A stretch of DNA of 10,125 bases from a bacterium Ga0077546 (GTDB lineage: Bacteria > Cyanobacteriota > Vampirovibrionia > Obscuribacterales > Obscuribacteraceae): positions 1-10,125 of the forward strand of contig LNEX01000111.1 of NCBI GenBank assembly GCA_001464165.1. The letters are read 5' to 3'. The notes beneath the pieces were generated by a model. That model had not been told where the DNA came from. It saw nothing but the letters and a program-made list of their open reading frames with translations, and did not search any database. Positions 1-7,159 of the stretch are shown piece after piece; positions within the stretch are counted from its first letter, which is position 1, and each line of letters opens with the position of its first letter. A program made the translations under genes and the position numbers.

Positions 1-111
1 AGCGTTAGCCAAGTGCGTTTAAAACGATTTAGTTTGCCTACTCAAAATTCTTGACAGGCGCCTTGTACATAAGGCTATTCAGTTATCAGGGTTCAAGTTG
101 GCGTCGGAGTG

Positions 112-129
112 ATTCGCTCAGAGGCGAAT
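112..129 (-). other. Hairpin in the leader of the outward transcript
   Basis: ATTCGC (112-117) and GCGAAT (124-129) are perfect inverted repeats around a six-base loop. The hairpin would lie about 15-30 bases after the predicted transcription start of the minus-strand promoter at 151-179. It lacks a clear U-tract, so it looks more like a leader or small-RNA stem than a strong terminator. Confidence 0.35.
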
Positions 130-150
130 GTGTTTCAGACGACGAGAGAA

Positions 151-179
151 ATCATACCAAGCTAAATAGGACGTGTCAA
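151..179 (-). promoter_or_regulatory. Sigma70-type promoter facing the left edge
   Basis: On the minus strand a perfect -35 box TTGACA (179-174) is followed after 17 bases by TATGAT (156-151), a five-of-six match to the -10 consensus. Transcription would start near 144 and run leftwards. No open reading frame with a start codon in the following 140 bases stays open to the window edge, so the transcript is either a small RNA or has a long leader. Confidence 0.6.
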
Positions 180-469
180 ACAATACAAGAGTGACTGGGC
201 ATAGGCTTCTTACAAAAGCATCCAGAAATATACATATTTGGCCACCAGTAGATAGCTGGCGAGATTAGCAGCCTGGGCCTATTACAAGAATCGGCTGAAT
301 CAATCATGAGAAAAACGCCACATCTCAAACCGTGAGAACGCTTGTTACGCCTCGCAACACTTGATCGGCACCAAACAAATAGAATCGGACGAGTTCAGCG
401 TCTTGAGACAAAACCCAGAAGCAGCCCAGCTCTTGACTACCGAACGAAAAGGCACCATTTTGAATCTAG

Positions 470-1522
470 TTAGCGGATTTGGCGCAGCAAAAGTTCGGCA
501 CTGTACCTTTTGCGCGCGCCAGTGACCATGAAAATACGAGAGCCATGCAGCTGTATCTCAGTAAAAGTTGCGCCGTTGCGAAACTGGTTAGTGTCTTGAG
601 CCAGGCGCAAGTCAGGATTTTCATCACGACTCTGACAGAGTGCTGATATATAAGATTGATAGCTCGCTGCCGCTGCTTTGGCATTGCCACCATAATCCAC
701 AAGCAACAACTTAACGCGTTCTTTTACCGGCTCCCGCATCTGATAGTCAGCCACACAGGCCAATCTAGACTGTTTAAAATCTAGCGAATTGAGATAAGGT
801 GCAGGGCAAAAACGTCGCGCTGACACTGGACCCATTACTATTTTTTCGCTGCCATGAAGAAATTCCAGCTGCGGCATAGTTGAAAGAATGTAAGGCGGAG
901 CACCAGTTTCAACGATAGCTTTAGCAATCTTGGTAGCGACCCTCCTAATGACATCCTTGCTCTCCTCATCATCAGAAGACGTTCCATATATAGATATAAA
1001 AGTCTTGCCTTGCACAAATGAAATGCTGTCATCATCCTCTGAGGTAGCATCACCCCGCAGAACAACTGTTGTAGCACCACGACGCAAGAACGAATAAGCA
1101 GCAAAGGCACCGTCATTGTTGGCAAATTCGTAAACATCTACATGTATATATCGTTGACCCCGGTGCAGCGATTTGCGGGTAAACGATTGCAAACCATATT
1201 CTTGAAGAATACTGGCTTTCAAACCATCGCTTTCTGGCAACTGAGGCAAGAGGGCACCAGTCGCAGACTGCCATAAGTACAAAGGAGCGCCAGTCCAACC
1301 ATCAAACGCTAGATGGTTGGCGAAAACACCAAGCGCAGTAGGCTCAAAACGAGGAGCAACAAGAGAAACTTCAGACGAAGCGGCTAACGGCTGAACGTTA
1401 GGAGGGGCAGAGGTACTAACTGACGACTGCGCAAAAGCTTGAGGTAAAACCAGAGAAATAACGAGAACCAGAGCAAAGCCTAGAATAAATATAGGCCGCA
1501 CCACCAGTGATACTGAAATCAT
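470..1522 (-). CDS. Probable secreted DUF6599-like protein
   Basis: A 350-residue protein with a Sec-type signal peptide: hydrophobic core about 11-27, with a likely cleavage after AFA at 31. The mature part begins with a Ser/Pro/Ala-rich stretch (32-50). Residues about 105-180 hold a segment of the type LQEYGLQ..., a basic Tyr-rich strand, then NNDGAFAAYSFLRR, which I recognise as resembling DUF6599 proteins known mainly from Acidobacteria. That assignment is from memory of the pattern. The C-terminal third has Cys in FCPAPY, LACVADY and ALCQSR, which could form disulfides outside the membrane. The ATG lies two bases after the stop of the upstream lipoprotein gene with no clear Shine-Dalgarno, which suggests translational coupling. 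Function unknown; likely periplasmic or surface. Confidence 0.75.
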   Translation of the reverse strand: MISVSLVVRPIFILGFALVLVISLVLPQAFAQSSVSTSAPPNVQPLAASSEVSLVAPRFEPTALGVFANHLAFDGWTGAPLYLWQSATGALLPQLPESDGLKASILQEYGLQSFTRKSLHRGQRYIHVDVYEFANNDGAFAAYSFLRRGATTVVLRGDATSEDDDSISFVQGKTFISIYGTSSDDEESKDVIRRVATKIAKAIVETGAPPYILSTMPQLEFLHGSEKIVMGPVSARRFCPAPYLNSLDFKQSRLACVADYQMREPVKERVKLLLVDYGGNAKAAAASYQSYISALCQSRDENPDLRLAQDTNQFRNGATFTEIQLHGSRIFMVTGARKRYSAELLLRQIR

Positions 1523-1524
1523 GC

Positions 1525-1950
1525 CTATTTTTGCGCCGGGTCTAATTTCGGATCGTAATTAATACAAATAACTGTCTGCTCACCAACAGGCACCAGAATA
1601 ATGTCCAACTTGGCCCAATCGGATGTGCACTCTAGTGTGATTGTTCCTTTGAGGTTGTTGTCGGAAAGAAGGCGATAGGCTTTCATCGCTATTTCATTCT
1701 TATAGAAATTGAGAATTTTATCAAATTCATCACTACTTTTTAAAATCACAACTTGGCGATATTTGTTTTGACCAATTGGTGTGCTGTCAGACTTAGTACA
1801 CTCAGTGCCTGGATAGCAGGCTATGGGAAACTTTTCTGGCAGAGCTAAGCCAGTAGGCTTGTAGCCTGTGCTACAGCCAGAGAGCAAAGAACAACTGCTT
1901 GCGATTATGGCAAAAACAGCCAAGCGCACTAACAATTTGCTGCCAAACAT
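1525..1950 (-). CDS. Small predicted lipoprotein
   Basis: A 141-residue protein with a lipoprotein signal: short basic N-terminus, hydrophobic stretch 6-22, and a lipobox LSGC with the acylated Cys at 26. The mature domain of about 115 residues contains several Cys (CYPGTEC at about 45-51, LECTSD, VICINYD) and an alternating hydrophobic pattern that suggests a small alpha/beta fold, including DEFDKILNFYKNEI, a helix seen in many small envelope proteins that follow a residue-by-residue decay of signal over time; no family could be named from it. An AGG-containing Shine-Dalgarno sits about nine bases before the ATG. Its stop is two bases before the DUF6599-like gene, so the two probably form one transcript and may act together at the envelope. 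Confidence 0.75.
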   Translation of the reverse strand: MFGSKLLVRLAVFAIIASSCSLLSGCSTGYKPTGLALPEKFPIACYPGTECTKSDSTPIGQNKYRQVVILKSSDEFDKILNFYKNEIAMKAYRLLSDNNLKGTITLECTSDWAKLDIILVPVGEQTVICINYDPKLDPAQK

Positions 1951-2043
1951 GACTCAACCTGCCTCAAGTAACTGGTACAAATATAGCGTAGCAAAAATTA
2001 CCTTTCTGCACCCGTGGCTCAGACCGAATCAAAAGCATAAGAA

Positions 2044-2805
2044 TTACTTCTTTGTAGCCTTACGTTTGGGCAAATCTTGCGGCTTCTCATTGTCTGGATA
2101 GTCGCTTGGATAGTCGGTTTTTTCAGCCTTGGCGCCTGCTTTAGCTTCGCCTTTAGCATCGTCATCGCCACCCTTGATCCAGCCCCAAACTTTCTTGCCA
2201 GCACCAGACACTGCATCCATGGCCTTGCCGCGCTTATCTTCATCAAGTACTGTGCCGGTAATCACTTGTCTGGCATCGGGAATGCCACCATTAGCAATCC
2301 GGCCAACGTTGACAACATCTCTGGCTGTACCCTGATGCTCAGGCGGAAGGGCCTTCACGCCTTGCTTCATGGCATGATCTGCGATACGCTCGGCCGCTAA
2401 GCCTGCTGGTCCGCCAGCCAATAGCGGCGCACCTTCACGCACAAGTGTTTTGACGTCGCCACGTTTGGCGGCTTCGCCGATTCCGACGACATGCTTCTTC
2501 TCGTCTTCATACACATCTTTGCCGACCTTGATAACTTTCTTTCCAGCATCGCTGTTGGCAGCATCAACCGCCGCCTGTTTGACCTTTGGAGCATTCTCAA
2601 CCACTGCGTCCTTGACCTTAGGGGCATTTTCAACAATCAAGTCTTTGCCTTTGCTCAAGGCCTTCCCACCGTTATCAACAACTGCATCTTTGGCGCTTTT
2701 GAGGCCACCCATAACGCGACCGAAAAGGCCACCATCATCTGAACTAGAGTGGTCTTTTGCCTTATCGCCGCCATCTTTAGCACGTGCTTGTTTGCCGTCA
2801 GTCAT
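2044..2805 (-). CDS. Lys/Ala-rich LEA-like protein with 11-residue repeats
   Basis: A 253-residue, highly hydrophilic protein without signal peptide or membrane segment. Residues 1-25 are charged and Ser/Asp-rich. Residues 36-95 form an amphipathic Lys/Ala/Val region containing VENAPKVKDAV (58-68) and VENAPKVKQAA (69-79), followed by VDAAN at 80, an 11-residue period. Residues 105-200 are less repetitive and contain a Gly/Ala/Leu patch (GAPLLAGGPAGLAAE, 125-139) that could be membrane-active or a hinge. The tail (211-253) is Lys/Asp/Pro-rich and probably disordered. Eleven-residue repeats of this kind occur in group 3 LEA proteins and apolipoprotein-like helices, so a stress-protective or lipid-binding role is possible, but no family assignment is safe. 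GAGG lies nine bases before the ATG, and a strong promoter is just upstream. Confidence 0.7.
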   Translation of the reverse strand: MTDGKQARAKDGGDKAKDHSSSDDGGLFGRVMGGLKSAKDAVVDNGGKALSKGKDLIVENAPKVKDAVVENAPKVKQAAVDAANSDAGKKVIKVGKDVYEDEKKHVVGIGEAAKRGDVKTLVREGAPLLAGGPAGLAAERIADHAMKQGVKALPPEHQGTARDVVNVGRIANGGIPDARQVITGTVLDEDKRGKAMDAVSGAGKKVWGWIKGGDDDAKGEAKAGAKAEKTDYPSDYPDNEKPQDLPKRKATKK

Positions 2806-2848
2806 AGCAGTGGCCTCAAAAAAATATGGTAAACGCGGGGGTTAGAGG

Positions 2849-2878
2849 ATTCTAAGCTTTTAGCCTTTTCGTTGTCAA
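2849..2878 (-). promoter_or_regulatory. Sigma70-type promoter of the LEA-like gene
   Basis: On the minus strand a perfect TTGACA (2878-2873) is followed after 18 bases by TAGAAT (2854-2849), five of six matches to the -10 consensus. It predicts a start near 2842 and a leader of about 37 bases before the ATG at 2805, with GAGG well placed. This makes the LEA-like gene a separate transcription unit from the upstream uxs gene. Confidence 0.65.
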
Positions 2879-2972
2879 GCTGCGAGCAAAATACCCGAGA
2901 CCAGTAGTCACGAAAATCTCATCACTACATAGAACAACACCAACAGCCTGCCTTAGACCAGATCGTTCCAGA

Positions 2973-3926
2973 CTATTTCACTGCATCCAGCTCACGAGCC
3001 TGAGCCTGGCGATACCATTCGATGGTCTCTTTCAGCCCATCTACCAAATCTTTGCTTGGGGCCCAGTTAATTAGCTGCTTTGCCTTGGTAGTATCGGGCA
3101 GTCGACGCTTAGGATCGTCTACAGGCAAGGGCTTTCTCACAATCTCGCTCTGGCTACCAACTAACTCTTTGATAATAGTTGCCAACTCAAGCACAGTTTT
3201 CTCTTCTGGATTACCAAGATTTACAGGCAGATGATGGTCAACATCCATTAAACGCACAATGCCTTCAACCAAGTCAGAGACATACTGGAAGCTTCTAGTT
3301 TGTTGGCCTTCGCCATAAACCGTTAGTGGCTGATTAGCTAAAGATTGGCCAATGAAGTTCGAAACAACACGACCATCATCTAGCCTCAGACGCGGCCCAT
3401 AGCAATTGAAAATACGAATAATGCGAGTGTCTAAGCCATGTTTGTGATGGTAGGCCATTGTTATTGCTTCAGCAAAGCGCTTTGCCTCATCATAGACACC
3501 ACGAGGACCAATCGGATTAACATTGCCCCAGTAGGTTTCAGGTTGTGGATGAATTTCAGGATCGCCATAGACTTCAGAAGTACTAGCAAGAAAGTAGCGC
3601 GCACCTTTTGAAAGGGCCAACCCAAGCGTGTTGTGAGTGCCTAATGAATTGACCTTCAAGGTCTCAATCGGCAGCAGTAAATAATCTACTGGAGAGGCCG
3701 GAGAAGCAAAATGAATAACCCAATCAAGATCTCCAACTATGTGAATATGGTTTGAGACATTGTGATGGATGAATTCAAAGCGCGGATTAGACTTGTGTTG
3801 AGCAATATTCTGATAGTTGCCAGTGATGAGGTTATCCATCACCACAACTTGGTGCCCTTCAGCCATCATTCTATCGGTCAAATGTGAACCGATGAAACCG
3901 GCACCACCAGTGATTAAAATTCTCAA
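2973..3926 (-). CDS. uxs: UDP-glucuronate decarboxylase (UDP-xylose synthase)
   Basis: An extended short-chain dehydrogenase of 317 residues that should oxidise and decarboxylate UDP-glucuronate to UDP-xylose with bound NAD+ in the cytosol. The Rossmann motif GGAGFIG is at 7-13, the family signature STSEVYGDP at about 115-123, and the catalytic Tyr145/Lys149 pair in [29 protein letters not shown] and the substrate-binding [13 protein letters not shown] follow in the expected order, and the length is normal for bacterial Uxs. The start is TTG at 3926, overlapping the ugd stop as TTGA, with an AGGAG-type site about nine bases upstream. The coupling to ugd supports a UDP-glucose to UDP-glucuronate to UDP-xylose route for glycans. 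A related 4-epimerase is a less likely alternative given the DDGRVVSNF motif. Confidence 0.9.
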   Translation of the reverse strand: MRILITGGAGFIGSHLTDRMMAEGHQVVVMDNLITGNYQNIAQHKSNPRFEFIHHNVSNHIHIVGDLDWVIHFASPASPVDYLLLPIETLKVNSLGTHNTLGLALSKGARYFLASTSEVYGDPEIHPQPETYWGNVNPIGPRGVYDEAKRFAEAITMAYHHKHGLDTRIIRIFNCYGPRLRLDDGRVVSNFIGQSLANQPLTVYGEGQQTRSFQYVSDLVEGIVRLMDVDHHLPVNLGNPEEKTVLELATIIKELVGSQSEIVRKPLPVDDPKRRLPDTTKAKQLINWAPSKDLVDGLKETIEWYRQAQARELDAVK

Positions 3927-4768
3927 CGTCCTACTCCTCGATAAGTCATACCGGCAGAGGTTATCTCTTCTTCGATTAAAGCATTGCGGCCATCAATTAC
4001 AAGCGGCCAACGCATACTCTTCGCCAACTTTTTCCAATCTAGTTTTCTAAATTGTTCCCACTCAGTCACGAGAACCAGAGCGTCGCTATCAGCAGCCAAT
4101 TCTTCTACATTGTGACAATAAACCAAATCGAGATTGCCATGGAGAGCTTTGCAGCGATCGTTTGATACTGGGTCGTAAGCTTTTACTGTGGCACCCATCT
4201 TTAAGAGCTGGTAGGCAATAGTCAAAGCTGGTGCATCGCGCAAGTCGTCTGTATTTGGCTTGAATGAAAGTCCGAGCAAGCCAACAGTGCGCCCCTTCAA
4301 AATCTTCAACTCATCTTGCAGCTTCTTAATGACCACTAGGCGCTGACGGTCATTGACAGCCACTGTGGCTTCCAGCAACGAAGTTGGATAAGAATACTCT
4401 TTGGCTACCTGCATCAAAGCGCTTACGTCTTTGCCGAAGCAGCTTCCGCCCCAGCCCACACCTGCATGCAGGAAAGCCTTACCAATACGATAATCAAGGC
4501 CTATACCTTGAGTTACTTGACTGACATCAGCACCCACTTTTTCGCACAAACCAGCAATTTCATTGGCAAAACTAATTTTCATCGCCAAAAAGGCATTGGC
4601 AGAATATTTAATCAGTTCAGCTGAAGCCAAGTCAGTAACAACAAAGGGAACAGATGAAAACTCTTTAGGGCGCGGAGCAAAAGTTGGCACATCAAAACTT
4701 TGCTCAACTATTGGCTTGTACAAGCTCTTCATAACGGCTACAGCTTGCTGATCGGTTGAACCAACCAC
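3923..4768 (-). CDS. ugd: UDP-glucose 6-dehydrogenase, C-terminal part of a frameshifted gene
   Basis: This reading frame of up to 281 residues carries the second half of UDP-glucose/GDP-mannose dehydrogenases: the middle helix region [20 protein letters not shown] (51-70) with Lys64, the catalytic Cys110 in [10 protein letters not shown], and the C-terminal NAD/UDP-binding domain with [15 protein letters not shown] and LVTEWEQFR. The frame is already coding upstream of its first start-like codon ([10 protein letters not shown]), which continues the N-terminal half encoded in another frame. The GTG at 4768 is therefore not a natural start but a by-product of the break. Its end overlaps uxs by four bases (TTGA). 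[10 protein letters not shown], rather than the common GFGGSCFPKD, is a form I associate with cyanobacterial enzymes. If the break is real, this half alone lacks the NAD-binding domain and would be inactive. Confidence 0.85.
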   Translation of the reverse strand: MVGSTDQQAVAVMKSLYKPIVEQSFDVPTFAPRPKEFSSVPFVVTDLASAELIKYSANAFLAMKISFANEIAGLCEKVGADVSQVTQGIGLDYRIGKAFLHAGVGWGGSCFGKDVSALMQVAKEYSYPTSLLEATVAVNDRQRLVVIKKLQDELKILKGRTVGLLGLSFKPNTDDLRDAPALTIAYQLLKMGATVKAYDPVSNDRCKALHGNLDLVYCHNVEELAADSDALVLVTEWEQFRKLDWKKLAKSMRWPLVIDGRNALIEEEITSAGMTYRGVGR

Positions 4769-5298
4769 GATACGACCTCACGCAAGAATTCCGGATTACT
4801 AACCACAACAAAGCTCGGTGATTCTGGCCGAGCGGCACGAGCAGGAACTGGTTGAGCATTTTGCACGCCTTGCGAAACTAGCATTTCCACCCAGTTGCCT
4901 GAGCCCACTGGCACGGTTGATTTATTGACAATGATGCGACGGTGCTTCGCATCTAGTGCGCTGCCTATGCTGCGTGCCACAACCATCACCTGAGAGAGAT
5001 CGGGCTCGCCATTTGGCAGGGAGGGCGTACCAACAGCGATAAAAATAATTTGGGCCCGCTTAACGGCTTCTTCTAAATTGTCAGAAAAAGTGAGAAAGCC
5101 CGATTCACTTGTCTCTTTGACGAAATCTTGCAATCCAGGCTCAAAAAATGGCACTAGTCCACTTTTCAAACTGCCTAACCGCTCTGGGTTAGCTTCAACT
5201 GCCGTGACATGATTGCCAAGATAGGCCAGACACGCGCTGGTTACAAGACCCACGTAGCCGGCACCGATAACACATATATCCACGAGATTTATTCCCAC
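4738..5298 (-). CDS. ugd: UDP-glucose 6-dehydrogenase, N-terminal part of a frameshifted gene
   Basis: A 186-residue reading frame holding the NAD-binding half of the enzyme that makes UDP-glucuronate from UDP-glucose. Visible are GAGYVG (12-17), EPGL (53-56), VGTPS (89-93), KSTVPVGSG (126-134) and SNPEFLRE (167-174). After NPEFLRE the family normally continues GSAxxDxxxPDRIVVGS; here the reading turns into an unrelated 12-residue tail and stops, while RIVVGS resumes in another frame at about 4770. About eleven codons are missing, so this is more than a single-base slip. The start is GTG at 5298 with no clear Shine-Dalgarno; a second GTG five codons later is possible. Residues about 149-161 (PVPARAARPESPS) form an extra loop before SNPEF. 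Confidence 0.85.
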   Translation of the reverse strand: MGINLVDICVIGAGYVGLVTSACLAYLGNHVTAVEANPERLGSLKSGLVPFFEPGLQDFVKETSESGFLTFSDNLEEAVKRAQIIFIAVGTPSLPNGEPDLSQVMVVARSIGSALDAKHRRIIVNKSTVPVGSGNWVEMLVSQGVQNAQPVPARAARPESPSFVVVSNPEFLREVVSWLVQPISKL

Positions 5299-5308
5299 AA
5301 AATAAGAA

Positions 5309-5356
5309 AAGGAGAGAGAAGCTATGCTAGCCTCTGGTTTAACATTAGATCAATAG
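5309..5356 (+). CDS. Possible leader peptide ahead of mazG
   Basis: AAGGAG (5309-5314) lies nine bases before ATG 5324, which opens a ten-codon reading frame (MLASGLTLDQ) ending in TAG at 5354-5356. It is the best ribosome binding site in the ugd-mazG gap, yet its frame matches neither possible mazG start, at 5373 or 5383. It could be a translated leader that couples to mazG, or chance. No codon bias or attenuator stem supports it. Confidence 0.3.
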   Translation, partial: KEREAMLASGLTLDQ

Positions 5357-5382
5357 TTATAGCTTAAGGCCTATGGAGCCCC

Positions 5383-6218
5383 ATGTCTTTAGATTTAGAA
5401 AGCTCAAATTTAGAAGGTTCACATTTAGAGCAGTTCATTACAACTGTAGCCAAGCTCAGATAGCCCGATATTTACTAGAAGAAGCCTATGAAGTGATGGA
5501 AGCAATTCACGAAGGCGACCCTGAAAAAATCAAAGAAGAATTAGGCGACCTGCTACTGCAAATTGTACTCAATTCACAAGTGGCCAAAGACGATGGAAAC
5601 TTTACGATTGAAGATGTCGCAGCTTCTATAAATGCCAAGATGATTCGCAGGCATCCCCATGTCTTTGCTGATTCAAAAGTCGATACCGCAGAAGGTGTTG
5701 TCAGTCAGTGGCAAGAACTAAAGGCAAAAGAAAAACAAGAAAAGCTAGATAGTTCTAGTGCTGAACCAGAAAAAAAAGAATCGGCCTTAGCTGGCGTGCC
5801 CAGAACTATGCCGGCTCTACTACAGGCCCTAAAAATTTCAGAGAAGGCTGTCAATCAAGGCTTTGAGTGGGAAAAAGAAGCCGATGTCTGGGCCAAGCTT
5901 CATTCCGAAATTAGTGAACTGCAAGAAGCAATTTCTCACCCAGACCTAATTAGTCCCCAAAAGGGCCAACAAAAAAACGCTGATAATGCCAAACAAGCTG
6001 TCGCCCTCGAATTTGGTGACGCCCTATTCTGCATGGTTAATTTAGCCAGGTGGCACGCCTTAGACCCAGAAGAGTGTTTACTTATGACCATCAATAAATT
6101 TAAAAGCCGCTTTGAGTGGATGGAAGAAAATAGTAAGCGACCACTAAAAGAACATTCGCCAGAACAGCTAAATGATTTATGGGAAGGTGCTAAATCTGCA
6201 CTCTCAGAAAACTTATAA
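5383..6218 (+). pseudogene. mazG: MazG-family nucleoside triphosphate pyrophosphohydrolase, N-terminally broken
   Basis: MazG hydrolyses NTPs/dNTPs to the monophosphate and pyrophosphate in the cytosol. Both MazG domains are visible: domain 1 with LLEEAYEVMEAI, EELGDLL and IRRHPHVF, and domain 2 with SEISELQEAI and EFGDALFCMVNLA, followed by the usual tail LNDLWEGAKSAL. The natural N-terminus appears to start at ATG 5383 (GGAG four bases upstream) and reads MSLDLESSNLEGSHLEQFITTVAKLR, shown here in two pieces: MSLDLESSNLEG then SHLEQFITTVAKLR. That matches the family's LERLVEIMARLR. It then hits TAG at 5461. The family continues with GPxGCPWDxxQTHxSL, but here ARYLLEEAYE follows at once in another frame. 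About 16 codons are missing, with a frameshift. An ATG at 5373 gives a nominal 281-residue reading frame, but its first 30 residues are unlike MazG. Either a sequence error or a decayed gene; domain 2 remains whole. Confidence 0.8.
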
Positions 6219-6225
6219 GGTCATC

Positions 6226-6241
6226 TAAGAAACTATTCTTA
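6226..6241. terminator. Short palindrome between convergent mazG and ftsQ
   Basis: TAAGAA (6226-6231) and TTCTTA (6236-6241) are perfect inverted repeats around a four-base loop, lying in the 20-base gap between the convergent stops and covering the ftsQ stop codon. An A/T-only-rich six-pair stem is weak, so a bidirectional terminator role is only a suggestion. Confidence 0.25.
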
Positions 6242-7159
6242 CAAAGTGCTGTTGGCTGGCCGACTTGAAAGAGATTCCTGAATACTTTCTGGAATGTTAT
6301 TCAATGCGGCATTACGAGCATCTTCTGCTTCAGTTTTCTCAGTTGGTCGCTTAGGATTTTTAGAGATCTTTAGAGGGATAGAATTATCGAGACCAAGATC
6401 GATAAATTCAACCTTGTCTTTGATTGGCTCTACAGTTGGCAGAATTGACACTAGGCGACCAAGCCTACGGGTCAAAGTGGCATCAGGCAAACCTATCTTC
6501 AGAGTCAAATCACCATTGGCGACCTTAACGTCAAAAGGTTGCCGCATATCGATGTAATCAACAGGGCGCCCAGTCTGACTACTAATATAGTTGGCCCAAC
6601 TAGCCCACTGAGCCACTTCGCGCGAAGTGAGCTTTAAGCTATGCTGGCCGTAAATTACAAGATGCGGACGCACCACAGCAGGAAACTCAGCAATAGAAAT
6701 AAATCTGCCCGATTGAGCAATTACAGCCTCAGCTGGCTTGCTTGGATCGGGGCTATAAGTAGCCCAAGGATATTCTTCTAAAATCTCAACGACCAGATGC
6801 GGCTTAGGTAGTGCATAGCGTCTAACAAAAGCATGGCGAACCGCCTTAAGAGAAGCAATTTGATTTTCTAGCTTCTTGGGATCAATTCGATAAATTGGAA
6901 CATTAACGGCATTTTTCACTAGCTTCAAAACTTGATCTCTTGTAGCCACCGAATTACCGTGAACAATGACTTCAGTCTTTTCATTGTGAAGGGTCCAAGG
7001 TAGATGGGTAAAGCAAGCGGCCCCAGCGATGAGCATGCCGAATAAAAGAACATAGCGCAAAGTCTGCCTACGCGATCTTGCCCTTCGGGTGGCTTTCCGC
7101 TGTTTGCGACGACTCTTCATCCATTCGCGACGTTGATCTGCTTCCATGATCACGCTCAT
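6239..7159 (-). CDS. ftsQ: Cell division protein FtsQ/DivIB
   Basis: A 306-residue bitopic membrane protein of the divisome; FtsQ links FtsB/FtsL and early division proteins to septal peptidoglycan synthesis. The N-terminal 33 residues are strongly basic and cytoplasmic (RRKQRKATRRARSRRQ), followed by one membrane helix at about 34-51. A POTRA domain follows at about 61-129, with the typical order VIVHGNS, DQVLKLV, then a hydrophobic strand and VRRYALPKPHLVVEILEEYPWA. The beta domain follows to about 260, with the FtsQ-like pattern of sites VDYIDMRQP and KVEFIDLGLDN, and then a polar, probably disordered tail. The ATG at 7159 overlaps the dapF stop as ATGA, indicating translational coupling. 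An ATG four codons later is an alternative start. It is unusual that ftsQ is paired with dapF instead of murB/ddl/ftsA/ftsZ. Confidence 0.85.
   Translation of the reverse strand: MSVIMEADQRREWMKSRRKQRKATRRARSRRQTLRYVLLFGMLIAGAACFTHLPWTLHNEKTEVIVHGNSVATRDQVLKLVKNAVNVPIYRIDPKKLENQIASLKAVRHAFVRRYALPKPHLVVEILEEYPWATYSPDPSKPAEAVIAQSGRFISIAEFPAVVRPHLVIYGQHSLKLTSREVAQWASWANYISSQTGRPVDYIDMRQPFDVKVANGDLTLKIGLPDATLTRRLGRLVSILPTVEPIKDKVEFIDLGLDNSIPLKISKNPKRPTEKTEAEDARNAALNNIPESIQESLSSRPANSTL

Larger units (their letters stand above)
1..469. other. Geneless stretch
   Basis: No convincing coding region was found on either strand of this roughly 470-base stretch; all frames are broken by stops, and the longest open stretch (plus strand, about 310-525) has no ATG and runs antisense into the end of the next gene. 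The stretch holds a strong minus-strand promoter match (151-179), a hairpin just downstream of it (112-129) and a second short hairpin (GCCTT/AAGGC, 60-75). It lies downstream of the minus-strand gene ending at 470, so it probably combines that gene's 3' end with the 5' leader of a gene or small RNA beyond the left edge. Confidence 0.6.

Noticed and set aside
51..79. TTGACA on the plus strand at 51-56 as a promoter
   Set aside because: At 17 bases it is followed by GCTATT, a poor -10, and no plus-strand gene follows.
310..525. Plus-strand open stretch translating to a protein-like sequence (contains EFSVLRQNPEAAQLLTTERK)
   Set aside because: It has no ATG or GTG start (only TTG 361), no ribosome site, and its last third is antisense to the secure end of the DUF6599-like gene. 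I recognise no family.
2058..2805. Phasin or histone-like protein for the Lys/Ala-rich gene
   Set aside because: No phasin motif and no SPKK- or PAAK-type histone H1 tail repeats are seen; composition alone does not support either name.
2450..2845. 131-residue plus-strand reading frame over the LEA-like gene
   Set aside because: It is antisense to a gene with a good ribosome site and promoter; the Ser/Thr/Pro-rich translation is what Lys/Ala/Val-rich coding sequence gives on the opposite strand.
4760..5480. Programmed frameshifting in ugd or mazG
   Set aside because: A frameshift alone would not restore either protein, because conserved codons are missing at both junctions, and no slippery run is present.
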